From contig NZ_JMPP01000067.1 of assembly GCF_000735435.1 (NCBI RefSeq), positions 62,001 through 126,000 of the forward strand: a stretch of DNA of 64,000 bases. Direction: 5' to 3'. A program made the position numbers and the translations under genes. The notes under the pieces were generated by a model. That model made no database searches. It was not told the origin of the DNA and worked only from the letters and a program-made list of their open reading frames with translations. Positions 10,402-20,785 of this stretch are shown here, piece after piece (position 1 is the first letter of the stretch; every line of letters starts with the position of its first letter). The stretch comes from Klebsiella planticola ATCC 33531 (GTDB lineage Bacteria; Pseudomonadota; Gammaproteobacteria; Enterobacterales; Enterobacteriaceae).

Positions 10402-12276
10402 TCAGGAAGCCAGCAGCTGGTTCATGCGGCGAATAAACTGGTTAGGATCTTCCAGGGTACCGCGTTCGGCCAGCAGGGCCTGATCGAGCAGCAGCTCAAC
10501 CCATTCGCCAAACCGGGCCTCATCCTGCGTATCCGCCGTGCGTTTCACCAGTGGGTGAGCCGGGTTCAGTTCGAAAATGTACTTCACTTCCGGTGCAGAC
10601 TGGCCCGCAGCGGCAAACAGCTTCGCCATCTGGGTGCTCATTTCGTCCGCGTCGGTGGTGACGATAGCCGGCGTATCGGTCAGACGGTGCGTCAGACGAA
10701 CCTCTTTCACCCGCTCGCCCAGCAGCGTTTTCACGCGCTCAACGAACGGTTCCAGCGCCTTTTCGGCCTCTTTGGTGCTTTCATCGACGTCATCCGCCAG
10801 CTTATCCAGCGATTCGTCGGCTTTCGCCACCGACTGGAACGCCTTGCCGTCAAACTCGGTCAGGTAGCTCATCATCCACTCGTCGATGCGGTCAGAGAGC
10901 AGCAGAACTTCGATGCCTTTCTTACGCAGCAGCTCGAGGTGCGGGCTGCTCTTCGCCGCGGCGTAGCTGTCCGCGGTGATGTAGTAGATCTTCTCCTGCC
11001 CTTCTTTCATGCGGGAGACATACTCTTCCAGCGACACGGTCTGCGCGGCGGAATCGGTATGGGTAGAAGCGAAACGCAGCAGCTTAGCAATCGTCTGCTG
11101 ATTCGCGCTGTCCTCCGCCGGGCCTTCTTTCAGCACCAGGCCAAACTGTTGCCAGAAGGTCTGATATTTTTCCGCGTCGTCTTTGGCCAGTTTTTCCAGC
11201 ATCTGCAGCGCGCGTTTGCTCAGCGCGGTGCGCAGGTTGCGGGTCACGCTGCTGTCCTGCAGAATTTCACGCGACACGTTCAGCGGCAGATCGTTGGAGT
11301 CGACGAGGCCGCGGACAAAGCGCAGGTAGTTCGGCATGAACTGCTCGGCTTCATCCATGATGAAGACCCGCTGCACGTACAGCTTCAGGCCATGCTTGTG
11401 ATCGCGGTTCCACATATCCCACGGCGCCTGCGACGGGATGTACAGCAGGCTGGTGTACTCCTGCTTGCCTTCCACGCGGTTGTGGCTCCAGGTCAGCGGG
11501 TCGCTGTAGTCGTGGGCAATGTGTTTATAGAATTCGTTATATTCGTCGTCTTTGATTTCCGACTTATTACGGGTCCACAGCGCCTGGGCCTTGTTGATTT
11601 TCTCCCAGGAGATCACCGTTTCGCCGTCAACCTCTTCGCGCTTTTCAATCTCTACCGGCAACGCGATATGATCGGAATATTTGCTGATGATCGAACGCAC
11701 GCGCCAGTCGTTGAGGAAATCATCTTCACCTTCGCGCAGGTGCAGGGTAATTTCAGTGCCGCGGTCGGCTTTGGTGATATCAGCAACGGTGTAGTCGCCT
11801 TCGCCGGCAGATTCCCAGAACACGCCGTTTTCCGCGCTATCACCCGCCGCGCGGGTACGCACGGTGACTTTATCAGCCACGATAAACGCTGAGTAGAAGC
11901 CGACACCAAACTGACCAATCAGCTGGCTGTCTTTTGCCTGATCGGAGCCCATTGATTCGAGGAAAGATTTTGTCCCGGATTTGGCAATCGTTCCGAGATG
12001 GTCGATCACTTCCTCACGGTTCATCCCGATACCATTATCGGCGATGGTCAGCGTGCGGTTGTCTTTGTCAAAAGAGACGCGCACGCGCAGCTCGCCATCG
12101 CCTTCATACAGGTCCGGCTGGGACAGCGCGCGGAAACGCAGCTTGTCGGCCGCATCGGAGGCGTTGGAAATCAGTTCACGCAGGAAAATTTCTTTATTGG
12201 AATAAAGAGAATGGATCATCAGGTGCAGAAGCTGTTTAACCTCTGACTGAAAACCACGAGTTTCTTGTCCTTTCAT
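10402..12276 (-). CDS. htpG: Molecular chaperone HtpG (Hsp90)
   Basis: 624 residues, the E. coli length. It is an ATP-dependent cytosolic chaperone dimer. The N-terminal GHKL ATPase domain shows [21 protein letters not shown] and the [11 protein letters not shown] lid segment. The middle domain has [13 protein letters not shown], followed by the C-terminal dimerisation domain ending [11 protein letters not shown] sigma-32-type promoter lies upstream at 12332-12358, which fits heat-shock induction. Confidence 0.98.
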   Translation of the reverse strand: MKGQETRGFQSEVKQLLHLMIHSLYSNKEIFLRELISNASDAADKLRFRALSQPDLYEGDGELRVRVSFDKDNRTLTIADNGIGMNREEVIDHLGTIAKSGTKSFLESMGSDQAKDSQLIGQFGVGFYSAFIVADKVTVRTRAAGDSAENGVFWESAGEGDYTVADITKADRGTEITLHLREGEDDFLNDWRVRSIISKYSDHIALPVEIEKREEVDGETVISWEKINKAQALWTRNKSEIKDDEYNEFYKHIAHDYSDPLTWSHNRVEGKQEYTSLLYIPSQAPWDMWNRDHKHGLKLYVQRVFIMDEAEQFMPNYLRFVRGLVDSNDLPLNVSREILQDSSVTRNLRTALSKRALQMLEKLAKDDAEKYQTFWQQFGLVLKEGPAEDSANQQTIAKLLRFASTHTDSAAQTVSLEEYVSRMKEGQEKIYYITADSYAAAKSSPHLELLRKKGIEVLLLSDRIDEWMMSYLTEFDGKAFQSVAKADESLDKLADDVDESTKEAEKALEPFVERVKTLLGERVKEVRLTHRLTDTPAIVTTDADEMSTQMAKLFAAAGQSAPEVKYIFELNPAHPLVKRTADTQDEARFGEWVELLLDQALLAERGTLEDPNQFIRRMNQLLAS

Positions 12277-12331
12277 CTAAATCAACCTCAACAATGCCAT
12301 TGTTAATGGTAAAAAAACCGTTGAAGGGGAG

Positions 12332-12358
12332 ATGGGGACTGAAGGGGAAATTTTCAAG
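12332..12358 (-). promoter_or_regulatory. Sigma-32 (heat-shock) promoter of htpG
   Basis: On the minus strand CTTGAAA (12352-12358) is followed after 14 bases by CCCCAT (12332-12337) and then CTCC. This matches the sigma-32 consensus and the known arrangement of the E. coli htpG promoter. Confidence 0.8.
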
Positions 12359-12387
12359 CGGAGGCCCCAAAAAGCGCCTCCGTTTGG

Positions 12388-12993
12388 TTAAAAACGAATC
12401 TTGTGCCGACCGGCAAGGGAGTGCGACAGCGTGGTGCCGTCAACCATCTCCAGCTCGCCGCCTACCGGTACGCCGTGGGCGATACGGCTGGCTTCTACGC
12501 CATACTGCGCGCAGAGTTCGGCTATGTAGTTAGCGGTCGCCTCTCCTTCCACCGTCGGGTTGGTGGCGAGGATCACTTCCTGCATTGATTCGTCGCGCAG
12601 ACGCTGCTCCAGACGATCGAGCCCGATATCATCCGGTCCGATGCCATCAAGCGGCGACAGATGGCCCATCAGGACAAAGTAGCGCCCGGAAAACTGCCCG
12701 GTCTGCTCAATGGCGTAGATGTCTGCGGGGCTTTCCACCACGCAGATCTGGCCATTTTCACGGCGGCGCGGATTGCTGCAAATATTGCACACCTCCTGCT
12801 CGGTGAAGGTGCGGCAATCGGCACAGTGGCCGATTTCCGACATCGCGCGCGTCAATGACTGCGCCAGACGCATCCCGCCGCTACGATCGCGCTGAAGTAG
12901 CGTAAACGCCATGCGCTGCGCTGACTTCGGGCCAACGCCCGGCAGACAGCGCAATGCTTCCATAAGCTGAGTTAACAGCGGGCTGGTTTGCAT
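12388..12993 (-). CDS. recR: Recombination mediator protein RecR
   Basis: 201 residues, the E. coli length. It works with RecF and RecO to load RecA on SSB-coated gapped DNA. Order of features: helix-hairpin-helix [14 protein letters not shown] near the N-terminus, a four-cysteine zinc motif (CADC...CNIC), and a TOPRIM domain beginning [13 protein letters not shown]. The ATG overlaps the ybaB stop as TGATG (12991-12995), indicating translational coupling in the dnaX-ybaB-recR operon. Confidence 0.97.
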   Translation of the reverse strand: MQTSPLLTQLMEALRCLPGVGPKSAQRMAFTLLQRDRSGGMRLAQSLTRAMSEIGHCADCRTFTEQEVCNICSNPRRRENGQICVVESPADIYAIEQTGQFSGRYFVLMGHLSPLDGIGPDDIGLDRLEQRLRDESMQEVILATNPTVEGEATANYIAELCAQYGVEASRIAHGVPVGGELEMVDGTTLSHSLAGRHKIRF

Positions 12994-13325
12994 CAGAATG
13001 GCATCTTAAAGCCAGGCGGCAGCTGCATGCCGGAGGAGACGGAAGCCATCTTCTCTTTCTGGGTCTCTTCAATACGGCGCGCCGCATCGTTGAACGCCGC
13101 AGCGACGAGATCTTCCAGCATATCTTTGTCGTCTTCCAGAAGGCTCGGATCAATCTCCACGCGACGGCAGTTATGCGCACCGTTGATGGTCACTTTCACC
13201 AGACCTGCGCCGGATTCACCGGTCACTTCCAGCTGCGCGATCTCTTCCTGCATTTTCTGCATTTTGTCTTGCATCTGCTGGGCCTGCTTCATCAGGTTAC
13301 CCAGGCCGCCTTTTCCACCAAACAT
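12993..13325 (-). CDS. ybaB: Nucleoid-associated protein YbaB/EbfC
   Basis: 110 residues, one longer than in E. coli because of an extra glycine in [10 protein letters not shown]. It is a small dimeric DNA-binding protein with a long N-terminal amphipathic helix ([20 protein letters not shown]) and the conserved [22 protein letters not shown] segment. Its gene lies between dnaX and recR. The stop codon overlaps the recR start by one base. Confidence 0.95.
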   Translation of the reverse strand: MFGGKGGLGNLMKQAQQMQDKMQKMQEEIAQLEVTGESGAGLVKVTINGAHNCRRVEIDPSLLEDDKDMLEDLVAAAFNDAARRIEETQKEKMASVSSGMQLPPGFKMPF

Positions 13326-13382
13326 AGGCTTCTCTCTCAGTAAGTCATCGTTAAGGATGCTGACCGCAAGTCAAACTTGCAA

Positions 13383-15296
13383 TCAAATGGGGCGAATACT
13401 CTCTTCATCCAGATCCGCATCGAAGAACCGGCGCAGCGTCTGAATGTTGTTATCCGCAATAATCGCTTCGCGCGCTTGCGCGAGCTTCTCTTCATAAATT
13501 GCCTGCCGCCACTCCAGCGGCGTGCGCATCGCAGGATTATCGTCTTCCACGATGGTCAATTCAACCGGTGAACCGTACAACACGCCGAGCGCTTCGGCCA
13601 ACTTTTGCTGCGCGCCGGCGGAATTGAGATGCCGCTGGCTCGGACGCAGATGCAGACAGATACGATTACCGTCCTGCTCTTTCCACGCATTCAGCGCCAC
13701 CTGCTCGACCAGCTTCGGCACCGCCAGCTGATTAACCTCTGCCGCCCAGCCGTCGCGTTCGACCGCTTCCAGCGCCAGTTTTGCCGCCAGCTCCGGCGTT
13801 TTTTCATGCTCCAGCGCTTTCTTCAGCGCCTTCGGCGTCGCGACCTCTTCTTTCACCGTTTCGACAATTGTCGTCGCTTTCCAGCGATAGGCTTCTTTTT
13901 TGGCCGGAGCCTTTTCCTGCACCGCAGCAACGGCCGGACGAGCCTGCACGCGCTCGGTTATTGAACTCAGTCGCTCCAGCGCAGCGTTATTCACCGGCCG
14001 CGCGCGGGATGCGGCTGCCGGTTCACTCTTTTTTGGGGTGGGTGCTCCCTGGCTACGCTGCAGCTGGCTGCGTGCCGCCAGAACCTGACTGGTGGTTTGC
14101 GGTAGATTCTGCGGCGGCGGCTGTACCGGCGGAGCAGATACCGGCGCCGCCTGCACAGGCGCGGCCAGCGTTGCCGGTAGCGGCTTCACCTCCGGTTCCG
14201 GCAGCGGCGCTTGCGGATGGAATGCCAGCGCACGCAACAGCGTCATTTCCACACCCATGCGCCGATCCGGCGCATACGGCAGCTCTTTGCGGCCAATCAG
14301 GAGCGTCTGATAGTACAATTGTATATCGGTGGGCGGCACGGTGCGCGCGAGTTCACGCATACGCAGCTCCACCGCGGCCATATCGGCGCCCAGCGCCGAA
14401 GGAGAGAGCTGGACCATCGCAATCCGGTGCAGCAGACTCTGCATTTCAACCAGCAGCGCTTCCCACTCAACGCCGCGGGAGGCCGCTTCGTTAACGCCCG
14501 CCATGACGCGTTCGCCATCGGCCGCCACCAGCGCCTCAATCAATGACAGCGCCTGATCGTCGTCGAGCGTGCCGAGCATGGTACTGACCGACTCCGCCGT
14601 CAGACGACCATCGCCGCTGGCAATCGCCTGATCGGTCAGGCTTAAGGCATCGCGCAGGCTGCCGTCCGCCGCGCGCGACAGCAGCTGCAGCGCGCGGGAC
14701 TCAAAGGTAATCTGCTCTTCGCCGAGAATATGCTCAAGCTGATGGCGGATCTGTTCGACATCCAGCGCCTTAAGATGGAACTGCAGACAGCGCGACAGGA
14801 TCGTCACCGGCAGCTTCTGCGGATCGGTGGTCGCCAGCAGGAATTTGACGTGCGCAGGCGGCTCCTCCAGCGTTTTTAACAACGCGTTGAAGCTGTGGCG
14901 CGACAGCATGTGGACTTCATCGATCAGATAGACCTTAAAGCGGCCACGGGCCGGCGCATACTGGACGTTGTCCAGCAGGTCGCGGGTGTCTTCGACTTTG
15001 GTACGGGAAGCGGCATCAATCTCAATCAGATCGACAAAGCGCCCCTGCTCTATTTCGCGGCAGTTATCACACACGCCGCACGGCGTGGCGGTAATACCGG
15101 TTTCACAGTTCAACCCTTTTGCGAGCAAACGCGCGATGGAGGTTTTCCCCACGCCGCGGGTGCCGGAAAAGAGATAAGCGTGATGAATGCGCCCTAACGA
15201 TAAGCCGTTCGCCAGTGCGGTCAGCACATGTTCCTGGCCGACGACGTCAGCAAAGGTTTGTGGGCGCCATTTACGGGCTAAGACCTGATAACTCAT
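13383..15296 (-). CDS. dnaX: DNA polymerase III subunits tau and gamma
   Basis: 637 residues for full-length tau, the clamp-loader ATPase that also tethers polymerase cores and DnaB. The P-loop is GTRGVGKTS near residue 45-53. The zinc-binding CETGITATPCGVCDNC region, DEVHMLSRHSFNALLKTLEEPP and the SRCLQFHLKAL sensor region follow. The Pro/Ala-rich linker (about 365-420) precedes the tau-specific C-terminal domains. A complete programmed -1 frameshift signal at 13994-14050 predicts a gamma product of 424 residues. Full-length tau is slightly shorter than the 643 residues of E. coli. Confidence 0.97.
   Translation of the reverse strand: MSYQVLARKWRPQTFADVVGQEHVLTALANGLSLGRIHHAYLFSGTRGVGKTSIARLLAKGLNCETGITATPCGVCDNCREIEQGRFVDLIEIDAASRTKVEDTRDLLDNVQYAPARGRFKVYLIDEVHMLSRHSFNALLKTLEEPPAHVKFLLATTDPQKLPVTILSRCLQFHLKALDVEQIRHQLEHILGEEQITFESRALQLLSRAADGSLRDALSLTDQAIASGDGRLTAESVSTMLGTLDDDQALSLIEALVAADGERVMAGVNEAASRGVEWEALLVEMQSLLHRIAMVQLSPSALGADMAAVELRMRELARTVPPTDIQLYYQTLLIGRKELPYAPDRRMGVEMTLLRALAFHPQAPLPEPEVKPLPATLAAPVQAAPVSAPPVQPPPQNLPQTTSQVLAARSQLQRSQGAPTPKKSEPAAASRARPVNNAALERLSSITERVQARPAVAAVQEKAPAKKEAYRWKATTIVETVKEEVATPKALKKALEHEKTPELAAKLALEAVERDGWAAEVNQLAVPKLVEQVALNAWKEQDGNRICLHLRPSQRHLNSAGAQQKLAEALGVLYGSPVELTIVEDDNPAMRTPLEWRQAIYEEKLAQAREAIIADNNIQTLRRFFDADLDEESIRPI
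13994..14050 (-). promoter_or_regulatory. Programmed -1 frameshift signal of dnaX
   Basis: On the minus strand, AGGGAG (14045-14050) lies 10 bases before the slippery heptamer AAAAAAG (14028-14034). A GC-rich stem-loop (13994-14021, arms CCGGC.../...GCCGG) follows. Slipping back one base yields GAG then TGA (14023-14025), so gamma ends with one extra glutamate after K423. All three elements agree with the well-studied E. coli dnaX signal. Confidence 0.92.
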
Positions 15297-15388
15297 GGGC
15301 TGGCTCTGAAACGCTGGAAGGTGAAATCACGAGGGGGTCATGCTATCACAGCCCCGCTCAATCAGCGAGGCTATGTGGCGGGATTTGC

Positions 15389-15940
15389 TTAGTGACCCGG
15401 GAACGGGACCAGGCTATAGCAGTTGATTCCCAGTTTTTCCAGGCGCTGCTCGCCGCCCAGATCAAACAGATTGATCACAAAGGCGGCGTCGTGCACTTCG
15501 CCGCCCAGACGGCGAATCAGCTTCACGGTTGCATCGATGGTGCCGCCGGTCGCCAGCAGATCGTCAACGACGAGAACTTTATCGCCTGCGGTGATCGCAT
15601 CGACGTGAATTTCCAGCTGATCGGTACCGTATTCCAGCTCGTAGCTCTCCGCAATGGTTTCACGCGGCAGCTTGCGCGGTTTACGTACCGGCACAAAACC
15701 CACGCCCAGCGCCAGCGCCACCGGAGCGCCAAACAGGAAACCACGCGCCTCAGTGCCCACCACTTTAGTTATGCCGGCGTTTTTATAACGCTCGGCCAGC
15801 AGCTCAATGCACAACGCATAGGCTTTCGGGTCTTCGAGCATGCTGGTGACATCGCGGAAAAGAATACCCGGTTTCGGATAGTCCTGAATGCTTTGGATGC
15901 TGTTCTTTAGATATTCAAGCTGCTGTGCAGTTGCGGTCAT
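15389..15940 (-). CDS. apt: Adenine phosphoribosyltransferase
   Basis: 183 residues, the E. coli length. It converts adenine and PRPP to AMP for purine salvage. The PRPP-binding motif is [14 protein letters not shown], and the [14 protein letters not shown] segment binds base and ribose. An in-frame ATG at 15973 would add 11 residues not seen in E. coli, so ATG 15940 ([11 protein letters not shown]) is preferred. It lies directly upstream of dnaX in the same orientation. A short imperfect hairpin sits between them. Confidence 0.96.
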   Translation of the reverse strand: MTATAQQLEYLKNSIQSIQDYPKPGILFRDVTSMLEDPKAYALCIELLAERYKNAGITKVVGTEARGFLFGAPVALALGVGFVPVRKPRKLPRETIAESYELEYGTDQLEIHVDAITAGDKVLVVDDLLATGGTIDATVKLIRRLGGEVHDAAFVINLFDLGGEQRLEKLGINCYSLVPFPGH

Positions 15941-16090
15941 AAGTTTATGCCTGATAAAAACGGTGTTACTCACGGGCAGGCCAAACGGGTCAAAGAAACA
16001 TTTGATTAACCTTTGACCAGGCGTGCCCGCGCTCGAAAACGCTCGAATTTACTGTCTGTAAGCGACAATTGCAACACTCATTATGGTGCA

Positions 16091-16468
16091 TCAGTGCTTT
16101 TGTTGCGTCGCGTCAACAACCGGAATACGCCACATAAATATCAACAGGCAGGCCAGAATCACCAGCAGCATGATGCGAACCCACGTAAGCTTAACCAGCC
16201 ACAGCGACACGGCGAAGGTCAGCACAATCATCACAATCGCCCGCGGCTTGGCACCAGGCGGCATCGCACGATATTGCTGCCAGTGACGAAGATAACCGCC
16301 GAACCAGGAACGATGCAGCAGCCAGTGGTGAAAACGCGGTGAAGAGCGGGCAAAACACCAGGCCGCCAGCAAAATAAACGGGGTGGTCGGCAATAAAGGC
16401 AAAAAGACGCCCAGCGTCCCCAGCGCTACCGCCAGCCAGCCTATGATGATTAAAATGATACGTGGCAT
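16091..16468 (-). CDS. ybaN: DUF454-family inner membrane protein YbaN
   Basis: 125 residues, matching E. coli YbaN from MPRIILIIIGWLAVALG. Hydrophobic segments near the N-terminus and at 85-115 indicate a small integral membrane protein. The conserved family core LPLLPTTPFILLAAWCFARSSPRFHHWL is present. Function is unknown. A start at 16486 would add six residues. The shorter start matches E. coli. It is divergent from priC, the two starts being about 70 bases apart. Confidence 0.9.
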   Translation of the reverse strand: MPRIILIIIGWLAVALGTLGVFLPLLPTTPFILLAAWCFARSSPRFHHWLLHRSWFGGYLRHWQQYRAMPPGAKPRAIVMIVLTFAVSLWLVKLTWVRIMLLVILACLLIFMWRIPVVDATQQKH

Positions 16469-16537
16469 AATGCGAATCGTTATCAAGCAGATATGGCTAC
16501 TGTAGCACAGTTGTCTATCAGCGTAGGGAGGAGTTAT

Positions 16538-17065
16538 TTGAAAACAGCCCGGCTTTTACACACGCTGGAAAATCAGTTGGCCCAACTGGCCGCGCAGGTT
16601 GCGCCGCTGGCGCATCATGCTACGCTCAGCGCCCGCTTCGATCGCCAGCTGTTCCGTACTCGCAGCACGCTGATGCAGGACTGTCTCGAGGAGGCGCAGC
16701 AGCACTTTACTGAACTGCGGCAGGCCGTTGAGCAGCAGCAGCTTCCGCAGGTCGCCTGGCTGGCGGAGCGGCTGGTGGCGCAAGTTGCCGCCCTCAGCCG
16801 GGAGGCGGCAACCTGGCCACTGCGTAGCTGGGACAGCGCCTCGCCCGGAATAAACCGCTGGCAGCGGCGGCGGCTTCAACATCAGGAGTACGAACGACGA
16901 CTGCTGGCGATGCGCAACGATCGCCAGCGTCAGCTGGCGCAGGCGACGACGCTTGAGGAGCAGCAGCGGTTGGCGAAAGAGGTCGATGCCTGCGCCGCGC
17001 GTTTAGCACGCTGTCGCGATGCGCTGGAAAAAATAGAAGGCGTGCTGGCACGCTTAACACGCTAA
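16538..17065 (+). CDS. priC: Primosomal replication protein PriC (N''), TTG start
   Basis: 175 residues if started at TTG 16538, exactly the E. coli length. It aligns MKTARLLHTLENQLAQL with E. coli MKTALLLEKLEGQLATL. PriC restarts stalled forks by helping load DnaB through SSB and Rep. AGGAG (16529-16533 region) lies at the right distance from the TTG and not from the upstream in-frame ATG 16493, which would add 15 unrelated residues. The conserved LSARFDRQLFRT and C-terminal ARLARCRDALEKIEGVLARLTR are present. Confidence 0.9.
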   Translation: MKTARLLHTLENQLAQLAAQVAPLAHHATLSARFDRQLFRTRSTLMQDCLEEAQQHFTELRQAVEQQQLPQVAWLAERLVAQVAALSREAATWPLRSWDSASPGINRWQRRRLQHQEYERRLLAMRNDRQRQLAQATTLEEQQRLAKEVDACAARLARCRDALEKIEGVLARLTR

Positions 17066-17077
17066 GAAGGAGTCACT

Positions 17078-17254
17078 ATGTCGCTGGAAAACGCCCCGGA
17101 TGAGGTCAAGCTGGCCGTTGATTTGATTATGCTGCTGGAAGAGAACCAGGTGTCAGCGCAAACCGTGCTGGGGGCGCTGGAGATCATTAAACGTGACTAT
17201 GAAAACAAACTCAATCGCACCGGGCAGACGTCAGGTGAAGCGGATAAACGCTAA
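17078..17254 (+). CDS. rsmS: Small YbaM/RsmS-type protein (pleiotropic regulator RsmS)
   Basis: 58 residues, starting [24 protein letters not shown]. It aligns with the 53-residue E. coli YbaM over most of its length, with a slightly longer tail ([12 protein letters not shown]). The start has AAGGAG seven bases upstream and follows priC by 12 bases, so the two are almost certainly cotranscribed. The homologue in Pectobacterium is named RsmS because it affects secondary metabolism and virulence. Molecular action is unknown. Confidence 0.85.
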   Translation: MSLENAPDEVKLAVDLIMLLEENQVSAQTVLGALEIIKRDYENKLNRTGQTSGEADKR

Positions 17255-17304
17255 CCGACGGCGCGTCAGAAACGGGGCGGCGCACTGGCCGCCCCCGCTG
17301 AGTC

Positions 17305-20300
17305 TTACCCGATAGCCGGAGACGGATCGTCTCCTTTGACCTCACGCTTGAGCTCCGTCACTTCATCCCCTTTTTCGTTACGCAGATGGACTTCCAACTG
17401 GTTGAAGGCGATGTTGATGTCGTTTTCACGGCACAGGCGGTCGATCGCGCGGTTCAGTTCATCGACGGTATAGCTGCGATCGCGCAGTTCGCGCACATAT
17501 AAACGCAGCTCATGATCCAACGTGCTGGCACCGAAGGTGGTAAAGAAGACCGATGGCGCAGGCTCCTGCATCACTTTCGGATGCTCATGTGCCGCCTGCA
17601 GCAGAACTTCCTTGACCTTATCCAGATCGGAGCCGTACGCCACGCCGATGCGGATCACCACACGGGTTACGGTATCGGACAGCGACCAGTTGATCAAACG
17701 CTCGGTCACAAACGCTTTGTTCGGGATGATCACCTCTTTACGGTCAAAGTCGGTAATGGTCGTGGCGCGAATGCGGATCTTGCTGACGGTACCGGAGAAG
17801 GTGCCGATCGTCACCGTATCGCCGATGCGCACCGGGCGTTCGAAGAGGATAATCAGGCCGGAAACGAAGTTACCGAAAATCTCCTGTAAACCAAAGCCCA
17901 GACCAACCGACAACGCGGCCGCCAGCCACTGCAGCTTGTCCCACGAGACGCCCAGCGCGCCAAATACCGTCATCGCACCGATGGCGATAATCGCGTAGTT
18001 GAGGATCGAGGTAATCGCGTAGGATGTCCCCTGGCGCATGTTGAGCCGAGAGAGGATCAGCACTTCCAGCAGACCCGGTAGGTTGCGGATCAACGCCCAG
18101 GCGACCATGGACGCGACGATCGCAAACAGCAGGCTTCCCATCGTCACGCTTCTCACCACGCTGGCTCCTGCTTCGGTGCCGTTGTAGTGCCACAAGGTAA
18201 TACTGTCGAGATAGGCGAATACGGTGATGAGATCGGACCAAATCGCCCAGAACACAACGCCAAACAAGGCGACCATCACCAGCATGGTAATACGCAACGT
18301 TTGTTGGTTGACCTGCTCCAGCGCAATTGTCGGCTCTTCCTGCGGTTCAGCCCCTTCAGCCCCCTCTTTGACCATATGCTGGCGACGGGCCAGCGCACGC
18401 CGCCAGGCGATACGTCGTGCGGCAACGCTCAGGCCGCGCAAAACGGTCTGGTACAGCAGATTCCACAGCATCACCAGGTAGACGGTTTCAATCCAGCGAC
18501 CGGCCAGACGCAGGGTGGTATAGAAGTAGCCGGTGGCCGTCAGTACCATCAGCGCGACAGGCACAATCGAGAGAACGGTGACGGTGAGAAGACGCAGGCT
18601 GTGCGACTCTTTATCACGCCAGCTCTCGCGACACATCGGCCACACCAGTACCGCGATCAGCAGCAGATTGAGGAAGATAACGAACTGCCCCAGCACGTCA
18701 TCCATCAGATTCAGCGGCGACAGTTCAGAGACCACCGACCAGAAATTCAGCGGCAGCAGCGCCAGGCTGACGCGCACAATTTGCCGACGCCAGTGGCTGG
18801 TCAGCTGCGGTGGCATATTAAAGTGGCTTACCGCCACACCGTCTTTTTCCAGCACCTTCCAGCACAGACCAAACACCAGCCAGAACAGCGCCAGTTTTTT
18901 ACTGTATGCCCACAGCAGTTCGCTGATGTTCAGCTGCATCGTCAGCAGAATCAGCCCTACCGCCAGAATCAGCAGCACGACGGGCAGTGCGCGGATCAGG
19001 TCAATCAGAATCGCTTTGGGCGTATGGAGCTGCGTGTCGTTACGCAACTGGCCGACCTGCGAAGCCAGCCGGGCCTGGTAATTACGTAACCACTGCAGGC
19101 GCCAGCGAATCAGGCCCGCAATCAGCAGCAGCGGCAGACCGGCAAGGAAGGCAACAAACACCGCCGGCCACGCTTTCTCCCAGTTTACGGTGATTTTCAT
19201 CGCCTTAAACTGCCCTTTCAACGCTTCCGGGAAGGATTTAATCCAGTCCCAGTCCATCGGTTTGTTGCTATTCACCCAGAAAATCTGCTGGGTCAGAATG
19301 GCTTTCAGGTTGCTTGAGACGCTCATTAACTGCTGCTGGTTGATCTGCAGGTTAATCGCCATCATCAGCTGATTGCCGAGCTGCTTGTTAAACTGGTCGA
19401 GCAGTTCGCGGCGCATATCCACGACGTCCAGCAGGGCATTATGGACGTCAGGGGTCACTTCATTACTGTGACCTTCTTCCAGTTTGGCGACAAACGCATC
19501 GCTCTGGAACAGCGCATCACGTTGCTGGTTGACCTCAAACTGTTCAAGACGCAGATCGGCAATACGGTTGGTCATATCCTCCAGCTCGTCCGCCGACGGT
19601 AGCGTCTGCTGCTGCTGGTAAAGGATGCGTGACAGTAACAGGCTCCCTTTGAGGACTGAAATCTGCTCTTTGATATCACGTTCAGATTGCAGCGCCCGAT
19701 CGAGCCAGTTTTTCACTTTGATGTTGCGCTGCACCAGCTGATTGCCGTTCTCGGTCGCCGCAATGAGCTTCTGACTCAGCTGATGGTTAATATCCAGCTC
19801 TTGTTTGACCAGCGGGTTGGACTGGATACGCGCCGTCTCATCCGGCGTGACCGCTTCCTGAGCGGTTTTTTCGGTTAGCGTCAGGCGCTTGCTGTTAACC
19901 GCTTCCTGCAGCAGCTGCAGCTGATGTTCGAGACGATTGCTGTTGGCGCTGACGTAATCACGTTGCTTTTGCAGCGTATCCTGCAACACGGTGTTGCCTT
20001 CGAGGCTCTTGCGCTGCTGCTCAATTTGCGCGTTAAGCAGAGCCTGCTGCGCCAGCAGCAGGCTCTGCTGGCTCGGACGCAGGGCTTCGTCACCCGTGGT
20101 GGTGGTGCCGTTCAGGCGGTTGCGTATCTGCTGTAGCTGCTGGGAAGCCGCATACATCGCATTTTGCACGCGTTCCGGCTGGGTTTGCAGGGAGACCAGT
20201 TGGCTGTTGTAGGTCGCCAGATCGTTTTGCGCGGTTTGCAGATCGTCCAGCGTCTGGGAGAGACGAGATTCCAGCTGCCGCAAAGAGAGCGTGCTGAGCG

Positions 20301-20652
20301 TTTTCCGCGTCACCTCATCATCAGACACCTCGCTTAACGCGTTCAGGCTATCGACCGCCTGACGCATCTTGGCTGGCGCCTGCTCAACCTGTTGCCGCAG
20401 CTGAGTCGTTTCCGACTTAATCCGCTCGATTTTATCGAGTGCTTCAAGGGTCTGCACCAGGTCTTGCTGAACCAGCTTGTCCTGTGGCGTCAGTTCCTTT
20501 TGCTTATTTAGCGTATTAAGTTGATTCTGAATATCAGATCGGTCAGGGACATCGGCAGCCAGAGCTTGATTCACGCTGAGACAGCCGATAAATAACAACA
20601 GTACAATTACAAAAGCGGAAGTGGCATTTCGCCAACGGATAGTATGCAGCAT
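17305..20652 (-). CDS. mscK: Potassium-dependent mechanosensitive channel MscK (KefA)
   Basis: 1115 residues with the start at 20652 (MLHTIRWRNA); E. coli MscK has 1120. Hypo-osmotic shock channel of the inner membrane. Order: signal sequence or first helix (about 8-32), a long periplasmic coiled-coil domain rich in Gln and Leu (to about 450), many transmembrane segments, then the MscS-type pore and beta domain with LSVGLGFGLQEIFGNFVSGLIILFERPVRIGDTV. An upstream in-frame ATG at 20733 exists, but the extra 27 residues look non-coding. No clear Shine-Dalgarno element was seen for either start. Confidence 0.93.
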   Translation of the reverse strand: MLHTIRWRNATSAFVIVLLLFIGCLSVNQALAADVPDRSDIQNQLNTLNKQKELTPQDKLVQQDLVQTLEALDKIERIKSETTQLRQQVEQAPAKMRQAVDSLNALSEVSDDEVTRKTLSTLSLRQLESRLSQTLDDLQTAQNDLATYNSQLVSLQTQPERVQNAMYAASQQLQQIRNRLNGTTTTGDEALRPSQQSLLLAQQALLNAQIEQQRKSLEGNTVLQDTLQKQRDYVSANSNRLEHQLQLLQEAVNSKRLTLTEKTAQEAVTPDETARIQSNPLVKQELDINHQLSQKLIAATENGNQLVQRNIKVKNWLDRALQSERDIKEQISVLKGSLLLSRILYQQQQTLPSADELEDMTNRIADLRLEQFEVNQQRDALFQSDAFVAKLEEGHSNEVTPDVHNALLDVVDMRRELLDQFNKQLGNQLMMAINLQINQQQLMSVSSNLKAILTQQIFWVNSNKPMDWDWIKSFPEALKGQFKAMKITVNWEKAWPAVFVAFLAGLPLLLIAGLIRWRLQWLRNYQARLASQVGQLRNDTQLHTPKAILIDLIRALPVVLLILAVGLILLTMQLNISELLWAYSKKLALFWLVFGLCWKVLEKDGVAVSHFNMPPQLTSHWRRQIVRVSLALLPLNFWSVVSELSPLNLMDDVLGQFVIFLNLLLIAVLVWPMCRESWRDKESHSLRLLTVTVLSIVPVALMVLTATGYFYTTLRLAGRWIETVYLVMLWNLLYQTVLRGLSVAARRIAWRRALARRQHMVKEGAEGAEPQEEPTIALEQVNQQTLRITMLVMVALFGVVFWAIWSDLITVFAYLDSITLWHYNGTEAGASVVRSVTMGSLLFAIVASMVAWALIRNLPGLLEVLILSRLNMRQGTSYAITSILNYAIIAIGAMTVFGALGVSWDKLQWLAAALSVGLGFGLQEIFGNFVSGLIILFERPVRIGDTVTIGTFSGTVSKIRIRATTITDFDRKEVIIPNKAFVTERLINWSLSDTVTRVVIRIGVAYGSDLDKVKEVLLQAAHEHPKVMQEPAPSVFFTTFGASTLDHELRLYVRELRDRSYTVDELNRAIDRLCRENDINIAFNQLEVHLRNEKGDEVTELKREVKGDDPSPAIG

Positions 20653-20785
20653 AGTGTTAACATGAGTGGTTGCAATAGCCGGAGAATACCGGGGGTCGTC
20701 GCAGACCGCAGAATAGCACTTCTGCCATCGCACGAATAGCGGCGACTATCAGCAAACACTCACCTTTTTTATTTTGCCGGGAGCG

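Noticed and set aside
10294-11892. 532-codon frame antisense to htpG
   Set aside because: It is Gln/Arg/His-rich shadow coding opposite a highly conserved chaperone. No ribosome-binding site.
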